Below, in pieces: positions 58,830 to 64,000 of a DNA stretch of 64,000 nucleotides; positions within the stretch are counted from its first letter, which is position 1; every line of letters begins with the position of its first letter. This stretch comes from JALOLG01 sp963776935 (GTDB taxonomy: Bacteria > Actinomycetota > Acidimicrobiia > Acidimicrobiales > Ilumatobacteraceae), in the NCBI GenBank assembly GCA_963776935.1, contig CAVZOP010000002.1, forward strand, positions 124,001 to 188,000, written 5' to 3'. The notes under the pieces are model-generated. The model saw only the letters and a list, made by a program, of their open reading frames with translations, searched no databases and was not told the origin of the DNA. Position numbers and translations under genes: made by a program.

Positions 58830-60362
58830 ATGACCGAGCACTACGACGTCATCGTCATCGGCTCCGGTGCCGGTGGCGGCACCCTGACTCACGCCCTGGC
58901 CCCCACCGGCAAGAAGATCCTGCTGCTCGAACGCGGCCAGTGGTTCCCCCGCGAACGCGACAACTGGGACTCCCAGATCGTGTGGGGCGGCCTCAAGTAC
59001 CGCAACGCGGGCCTCTGGACCGATCAGAACGGACGCCAATTCAACCCCAAGCAGCACTACTACGTCGGTGGTAACACCAAGGTCTACGGTGCCGTGCTGT
59101 TCCGGTTCCGCGAACGCGACTTCGGTGCCGTACATCACGTCGACGGCGTTTCGCCGGCATGGCCGCTGACCTACGACGACTTCGAACCCTGGTACACGAA
59201 GGCCGAGCAGCTGTACTCGGTGCACGGCGAACGTGGGGCCGATCCACTCGACCCGCCGGCGTCGGCCAGCTACCCGTGGCCGGCGGTGAGCCACGAGCCC
59301 CGCATCGAGCAGCTCGCGCACGATCTGAAGGGCGCCGGGTTGCAGCCGTTCCCGCTGCCCTTGGGGATCATGCTCGACGAGGCCAACCCGCACCGCAGCG
59401 CGTGTATCCGCTGTTCGACGTGCGACGGCTTCGCCTGCCTCGTGCGGGCCAAGGCCGACGCCCAGGTGGTGTGCGTCGAGCCGGCCTTGGCGTATCCGAA
59501 CGTGTCGATGCTCACGGGTGCCCGCGTGACACGGCTCGTGACCGGCGACACCGGCAAGACCGTGAAGCGCGTCGTCGTCGAGCGCGCCGGGAGGCGCGAG
59601 GAGTACTCGGCGGATGTCGTCGTCGTGTCCGCCGGTGCCATCAACTCGGCGGCCGTGCTGCTCGGATCGGCCGACGACCACCACCCCGACGGTCTTGGCA
59701 ACAGCTCAGGCGTGGTCGGCCGCAACCTGATGCTGCACAACAACAGCTCGCTGATCGCCATCTCGAAGACGCCCAACCCGACGAAGTTCGAAAAGACGCT
59801 CGGGATCAACGACTACTACTACGGCGACGGCGACTGGGACTACCCGCTCGGTGCGATGCAGATGCTCGGCAAGAGCGACACCTTCACCATGTCGCTCGAC
59901 GCCCCCGACGCCGACGATCCCGCCGACCTCGCCGCCCACTCACTCGACTTCTGGCTCACCACCGAGGACCTTCCGCTGGCCTCCAACCGGGTCGAGCTCG
60001 GACCGGACGGTGGCATCCAACTCACGTACACACCGACCAACCTCGAAGCCCACGATCGACTGAAAGCCAAGTTCCGGTCGTTGCTCGACGCGATGCGCTG
60101 CCGTGACGAAGTGATCGGCAAGCACACCTATCTCGGCGGCAAGCTCGGAATCTCCGGCGTCGCTCACCAGAACGGCACCATCCGTTTCGGCGCCGACCCG
60201 ACAACGTCGGCGCTGGACGTGAACTGCCGGTTGCACGACGTCGACAACGTGTACGTCGTCGACTCCAGCTTCTTCGTATCGAGCTCGGCCGTGAACCCGA
60301 CCCTGACGATCATCGCCAACGCGTTGCGCGTCGCCGACCACCTCGCCCAGCGGCTGACCTGA
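58830..60362 (+). CDS. GMC-family oxidoreductase (FAD)
   Basis: 510 residues from ATG 58830 with GAAAGGC upstream. The FAD-binding domain has YDVIVIGSGAGGGTLTHALA (GxGxxG), LLERGQWFP, and VVVVSAGAINSAAVLLGSAD; the C-terminal GMC domain ends with NVYVVDSSFFVSSSAVNPTLTIIANALRVADH, carrying the family His/Asn region (Asn-Pro-Thr). A Cys-rich segment (ACIRCSTCDGFACLVRAK) resembles that in sorbose/gluconate dehydrogenase-like members. It oxidises an alcohol, probably sugar or polyol. Last gene of the SDR-cyclase operon. Confidence 0.9.
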   Translation: MTEHYDVIVIGSGAGGGTLTHALAPTGKKILLLERGQWFPRERDNWDSQIVWGGLKYRNAGLWTDQNGRQFNPKQHYYVGGNTKVYGAVLFRFRERDFGAVHHVDGVSPAWPLTYDDFEPWYTKAEQLYSVHGERGADPLDPPASASYPWPAVSHEPRIEQLAHDLKGAGLQPFPLPLGIMLDEANPHRSACIRCSTCDGFACLVRAKADAQVVCVEPALAYPNVSMLTGARVTRLVTGDTGKTVKRVVVERAGRREEYSADVVVVSAGAINSAAVLLGSADDHHPDGLGNSSGVVGRNLMLHNNSSLIAISKTPNPTKFEKTLGINDYYYGDGDWDYPLGAMQMLGKSDTFTMSLDAPDADDPADLAAHSLDFWLTTEDLPLASNRVELGPDGGIQLTYTPTNLEAHDRLKAKFRSLLDAMRCRDEVIGKHTYLGGKLGISGVAHQNGTIRFGADPTTSALDVNCRLHDVDNVYVVDSSFFVSSSAVNPTLTIIANALRVADHLAQRLT

Positions 60363-60398
60363 CACGCGCCCTCGTGCGCGATCGCCGGGACCACGGGG

Positions 60399-60647
60399 TC
60401 AGGGCGCGGCCGTCGTATCGGTCATCATCGAGTCGTCGGTCATCGTGTCGTCCGTCATCGTGTCGTCCGTCATCGTGTCGTCCGTCATCGTGTCGTCCGT
60501 CATCATCGAGTCCTCGGTCATCACGGAATCCTCGGTCGGCGTCGGTTGCGTCGCGGGCGGTGGCTCGTCGTCATCGCCGCAGGCGGTGAGCACGAGCGCA
60601 CCTGTCAGCAGCACGGCGGCGGTGATTCGGTTGGGTCGGTTCATCAC
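60399..60647 (-). CDS. Small lipoprotein with MTDDT repeats
   Basis: 82 residues. A lipoprotein signal (AAVLLTGALVLTAC) is followed by GDDDEPPPATQPTP and about nine short acidic repeats (MTDDT/MTEDS units), with Asp, Met and Thr in a simple pattern. It would be a lipid-anchored, unstructured acidic protein on the outer face. The repeats are coded by a near-perfect 15-bp tandem run (60440-60500). Acidic Met-rich tracts can bind copper or calcium; not shown. Convergent with GMC, and directly downstream of the molybdoenzyme. Confidence 0.7.
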   Translation of the reverse strand: MMNRPNRITAAVLLTGALVLTACGDDDEPPPATQPTPTEDSVMTEDSMMTDDTMTDDTMTDDTMTDDTMTDDSMMTDTTAAP

Positions 60648-60671
60648 ATTGCCTTTCGTCAGGGGATTCGT

Positions 60672-62298
60672 TCAGCCGTCCACACGCACACGGCGCGTGT
60701 GCCACCCGGTCGCGCCATCGGGCGCCGGGCTGGCGATTTCACCCGTCTGCACGTCGCCGTCGGCGGCGATCGCACGGACACTGATCTCGTGTTCACCCGG
60801 TGCGGCGTCCCACTCGAACAGCCATTGCACCCAGGTGTTCTCGCTGGCGACGTCGCCGATACGACACGGTCGCCACTCGTCGTCGTCGATCCGTACCTCG
60901 ACGGCGCGCACACCGCGGGCGGGCGCCCATGCGACGCCTGCGATCGCCGTCCGGCCGGCCGCGAGGCGGTCGCCACCACGTGGCACGTCGATCCGTGACA
61001 TCGTCTTGATCGGACCGTTCTTCGCCCACCCCCGTGAGATCCAGTACCCGTCGAAGCCGTCCCATGTCGTCAGCTCGATCTCGCGCAGCCACTTCGTTGC
61101 CGAGACGTAGCCGTACAGCCCGGCGACGACGAGGCGGGCCGGGAAGCCGTGTCGTGTCGGCAGCGGCTCGCCGTTCATCGCGTAGGCGACCAGCGCGGAC
61201 GCGCCCGTCGAGTGCGACGTCGGTCGGGAACCCCGCCGTCCAGCGATCGACCGACCGGCCGACGACCTGGGTAGCCGCGTCCCGCACACCGGCCCGCTCG
61301 AGCAGCACCGTGAGGGGAACGCCTTGCCAGACGGCGTTGTCGACCAGGTCACCGCCGACTTCGTTGGAAACGCACTGCAGTGTGACGGTCTCTTCGACCG
61401 CGTCGAGTCGGAGCAGTTCGTCGTAGGTGAGTGAGAACGGCCGATCGACCAGCCCGCTCACGTCGAGCCGCCATGTCTCGACGTCGACCTGGGGGATGAC
61501 CAGCGCGGTGTCGATGCGGTAGAAGTCGGTGTTCGGTGTGATGTACGGCGAAAGCCCCGGCACCGCGAACGGCTGGGAGGCCGGTGCCGGCCGGGAGGAT
61601 GCTGGGCGAGGAACGGCGACGCTCCGACGGGTCGCCTCGGCCGACGATGAGGAGCGCAACCGTCGGCCCAAGACCGCGGTTGACGCGGCGCCGACCCCGA
61701 GTACGGCCGCTCCGACGATGAACTCACGCCGGCGAGGACGGCCGACGCCCATCGGTGAGGGAGGTGCGGCCACGATCGTCCCGCCGGCTGCCACGCCGTC
61801 GTCGACGTCGATGAGATCGTCACGCACACTCTCGGATGTTCGGGCGGCGAGTCGGAGCAGCACCGCGAGTGATGCCACGCCGGCCGCCACGGAGGTGACC
61901 GCCGCCGCGATTCCGGTGCCGGTCGTGCCGAGCGGGTCACGCAGATACGCCCACAACCCGACCGCGCCGAAGGCGACGAAGCCGACGACACCGACGGCGA
62001 AGCGGCGAGCTCCCGCGATGCCGACCACCGCGCCGAGCAGCAATGACGTGATCACGATCCCGACGACGAGTGCGGGCTTGTCGTTGGTGCCGAACAACCT
62101 GACCGCGAGGTCTTTCAGCGAGGCGGCAAAGCGGTCGATGAACTCGGTCCCGACGGCGGTGACGAGCGACGGGCCGGGTCCCTCCATGCCGGTCACCGCC
62201 TCGCCGACTCCGAGCGCCACGGCGGCGCTGACCACGCCGGCCGCGGCCGCCACAGCCGTCGGGACGGCGGTGCGGGTCGGGTCCTTCACGCCGACCAC
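60672..62298 (-). pseudogene. Membrane sulfite-oxidase-type molybdenum enzyme, frame broken near 61205
   Basis: From GTG 62298: four or five N-terminal transmembrane segments (VSAAVALGVGEAV, ALVVGIVITSLLLGAVVGIAG, VGVVGFVAFGAVGLWAYL, VTSVAAGVASLAVLLRL, FIVGAAVLGVGAAS), then an Oxidored_molyb domain with SGLVDRPFSLTYDELLRLDAVEETVTLQCVSNEVGG, Cys being the Mo ligand. At about 61205 the frame shifts; ALVAYAMNGEPLPTRHGFPARLV, WGYVSATKWLREIEL and a dimerisation domain follow to 60672. Probably a periplasm-facing sulfite or similar oxidase. Confidence 0.85.
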
Positions 62299-62332
62299 TC
62301 TGGAAGCCGTCCCTCACGCGGCCGCAACGACG

Positions 62333-62351
62333 TTCGAAACGATTTCGAAAC
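62333..62351. promoter_or_regulatory. Tandem operator TTCGAAAC / TTCGAAAC
   Basis: Two direct copies of TTCGAAAC at 62333-62340 and 62344-62351, with an 11-bp period, in the 103-bp gap between the molybdoenzyme and response-regulator starts. Tandem 11-bp-period sites are typical of OmpR/PhoB-type regulators. Confidence 0.6.
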
Positions 62352-62401
62352 TCGCTCGCGGGACTCTGGGCGGGGACTCGCGGTGGTCGTACGCTCGGTC
62401 C

Positions 62402-63103
62402 ATGTCGTCGGTCACTGCAACGGCAACGGTGCTCGTCGTCGACGACGAGCCGATGGTCCGCGAAGTTGTCGCCCGTTACCTGGAGCTCGACGGCTTGCGG
62501 GTGGAGCAGGCGGCCGACGGCACGGCGGCCGCCGAGTGGCTGATTGGTCACCGTCCTGATCTCGTCGTGCTCGACATCATGCTTCCGGGCATGGACGGGC
62601 TGAGCATCCTGCGCCAGCTGCGCGCCGCCGGCGACGTCCCTGTCATCCTGCTCACCGCCCGGGCGGACGAGATCGATCGGGTGCTCGGGCTCGAACTCGG
62701 CGCTGACGACTACGTCGTCAAGCCGTTCTCGCCGCGCGAGCTCGCGGCGCGTGTGCGAACGGTGCTCCGCCGGGTCAACGCTCCGGCCTCTGAGGGGCGG
62801 GCACCGGTCGAGTTCGGTCGGCTGCGAATCGACCCGACGACGCGCGACGTGACGGTCGACGGCGCCCGCGTCGAGCTCACACCGAAGGAGTTCGACCTGC
62901 TCTACACGCTCGCCCGGTCACCCCGGCAGGTGTTCTCACGCCGCCAACTGCTCTCCCAGGTGTGGGACTCGGCGCCCGAATACCAGGACTCGGCCACTGT
63001 CACCGTCCACGTCGGACGGCTCCGCCAGAAGCTCGAGGACAACCCGGACAACCCGCGCTGGATCACCACTGTGTGGGGTGTCGGGTACCGGTTCGAACCA
63101 TGA
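62402..63103 (+). CDS. OmpR/PhoB-family response regulator
   Basis: 233 residues from ATG 62402. Receiver domain: VLVVDDEP, phospho-acceptor Asp58 (LVVLDIMLPGMDG), T in LLTARAD and Lys in DDYVVKPFSP. DNA-binding winged helix with FGRLRIDPTTRDVTVDGARVELTPKEFDLLYTLA and SATVTVHVGRLRQKLEDNPDNPRWITTVWGVGYRF. Cotranscribed with the histidine kinase (ATGA overlap) and divergent from the molybdoenzyme. A tandem TTCGAAAC operator sits between. Confidence 0.95.
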   Translation: MSSVTATATVLVVDDEPMVREVVARYLELDGLRVEQAADGTAAAEWLIGHRPDLVVLDIMLPGMDGLSILRQLRAAGDVPVILLTARADEIDRVLGLELGADDYVVKPFSPRELAARVRTVLRRVNAPASEGRAPVEFGRLRIDPTTRDVTVDGARVELTPKEFDLLYTLARSPRQVFSRRQLLSQVWDSAPEYQDSATVTVHVGRLRQKLEDNPDNPRWITTVWGVGYRFEP

Positions 63104-64000
63104 CCGCCTTCCTGGCTGTCTCGTGGCGCGAAGCGCTCACCGACGAGCCGCTCGACGCGGCGATCGCCCTCGCTGCGCTGATCGGCGGCACGATCGTCGC
63201 TGCGTTCGTGCTGCGCCGCCTGATGCGGCACGCACGATCCCTCCGCCACCAAGTGCTCGCCGTCACGCTCGCGGCGCTCGCGATCGGTGCCATCGCCGCT
63301 GTCCTGCTCGCCCGGTTGATGATCCTCGACACGACCGAACTCGCACGGGTGGCCGGAGTGCTCGGCGTGACCGCCGTCTTCGCCACGTTGCTGGTGGTCA
63401 TCGCCTCGGCCCCACTCGGGCGGGATGTCCGCAGCCTCGAAGCGACCGTGCGACTGATCGAGAGCGGCGACCGCGACGTGCGCACCGACATCGTTCGCGC
63501 CGACGAGCTCGGACACGTCGCCCATGCCCTCGACGAGCTCACCGCCCGCCTCGACACGCTGGAACGAGAACGCGCGGGATACGAAGCGGAGCGCACAGCG
63601 ATGTTGTCGAGCGTCGGCCACGACCTGCGCACACCGCTCGCCGCGCTTCGCGTGGCCGTCGAGGCGCTCGCCGACGGCGTCGCCCCCGACCCCGATCGCT
63701 ACCTGCGATCGATGCGTCGCGACGTCGAGGCGTTGTCGGCGCTCGTCGATGACTTCTTCTTGCTGGCCCGCATCGAGTCCGGGCGGTTCGACCTGTGTCC
63801 GGTCGCCGTCGACCTCACCGAGATCGCAGATGAAGCCGTCGAGGCGCTGGCGCCGGTCGCCGCCGCCAGCGGCGTCACGCTCACCCTCGCGGCGACCGCG
63901 AGGGTGCGCGTCCAGGGGAACCCGACCGCGCTCGGTCGGGTGATCCGCAATCTCATCGACAACGCAGTCCGTCACGCGCCGTCCGGTTCCGAGGTGCGGG
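63100..64000 (+). CDS. Sensor histidine kinase (3' end outside window)
   Basis: 300 codons visible from ATG 63100, which overlaps the regulator stop by 4 bp. Three or more transmembrane segments (AIALAALIGGTIVAAFVL, VTLAALAIGAIAAVLLARLMIL, VAGVLGVTAVFATLLVVIAS), a HAMP-like linker (LEATVRLIESGDRDVRTDIVR), HisKA domain with His174 (LSSVGHDLRTPLAALRV) and the N-box NLIDNAVRHAP at the window edge. There is no large external sensor domain, so it may sense within the membrane. Confidence 0.93.
   Translation, partial: MTAFLAVSWREALTDEPLDAAIALAALIGGTIVAAFVLRRLMRHARSLRHQVLAVTLAALAIGAIAAVLLARLMILDTTELARVAGVLGVTAVFATLLVVIASAPLGRDVRSLEATVRLIESGDRDVRTDIVRADELGHVAHALDELTARLDTLERERAGYEAERTAMLSSVGHDLRTPLAALRVAVEALADGVAPDPDRYLRSMRRDVEALSALVDDFFLLARIESGRFDLCPVAVDLTEIADEAVEALAPVAAASGVTLTLAATARVRVQGNPTALGRVIRNLIDNAVRHAPSGSEVR

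Noticed and set aside
1..64000. CRISPR arrays, insertion-sequence transposases and rRNA genes
   Set aside because: I saw no spaced direct-repeat array, no transposase motifs or flanking inverted repeats, and no rRNA sequence anywhere in the window.

Overview
The window is strongly G+C-rich, densely coded DNA with many GTG starts and 4-bp stop/start overlaps. Its gene content is actinobacterial: a WhiB-free set of recA, lexA, a LysM gene divergent from lexA, nrdR, a B12-dependent ribonucleotide reductase, miaB-miaA-dapF-hflX, a DUF6131 peptide and an AddB-like nuclease. Taken together this looks like an Acidimicrobiia-type (Ilumatobacter-like) actinomycete chromosome; that placement is inference from gene content, not from a search.

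Layout. 1-13 kb: housekeeping and metabolic genes (AddB-like nuclease, rpe, TrmA/RumA-type RNA methyltransferase, psuG, two tandem flavodoxin-fold quinone reductases, a membrane-anchored choice-of-anchor A protein, MalY/PatB, an ECF sigma/anti-sigma pair, AlkD, WS/DGAT). 14-20.4 kb: a redox/iron-type module of two imelysins, a di-haem oxidoreductase and a small membrane protein, divergent from an HTTM (vitamin K-carboxylase-like) membrane protein. 20.9-24.3 kb: an unrecognised two-gene unit, a ~984-residue protein with a gluzincin zinc site (HETAH plus a WFEG motif) and a 169-residue partner, translationally coupled. 24.36-30.04 kb: a small integrated element whose ends are a 25-bp duplication of the tRNA-Lys(CTT) 3' end, with repeated integrase arm-type sites at both ends, a tyrosine integrase, a LexA box and cargo of small secreted or unknown proteins. 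30.0-30.2 kb: tRNA-Lys and tRNA-His.

30.4-46.6 kb: a glutamate-1-semialdehyde aminotransferase-like gene, recA interrupted by two different inteins, the overlapping miaB-miaA-dapF-hflX operon plus dapC, then lexA and a LysM-domain (YneA/ChiZ-like) gene transcribed apart from a region carrying six LexA-like boxes, four of them in a 15-bp-period array; nrdR follows. 46.5-53 kb: a RibD_C reductase, a molybdopterin oxidoreductase and nrdJ with a long structured leader. 53-60.4 kb: a lactonase, VOC, cupin, methyltransferase, zinc-finger anti-sigma factor, SDR, cyclase and GMC oxidoreductase cluster, whose four transcription units each start behind the same bipartite promoter motif, TGTAACG-N14-KAGACRG; this looks like a new ECF sigma regulon. 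60.4-64 kb: a repeat-rich lipoprotein, a membrane sulfite-oxidase-type molybdoenzyme, and a divergent OmpR/PhoB-type two-component system with a tandem operator.

Eight otherwise intact genes, including hflX, are broken by single-base frame changes. The even spread over unrelated genes makes residual sequencing indels more likely than gene decay, and it affects how the annotation should be read.
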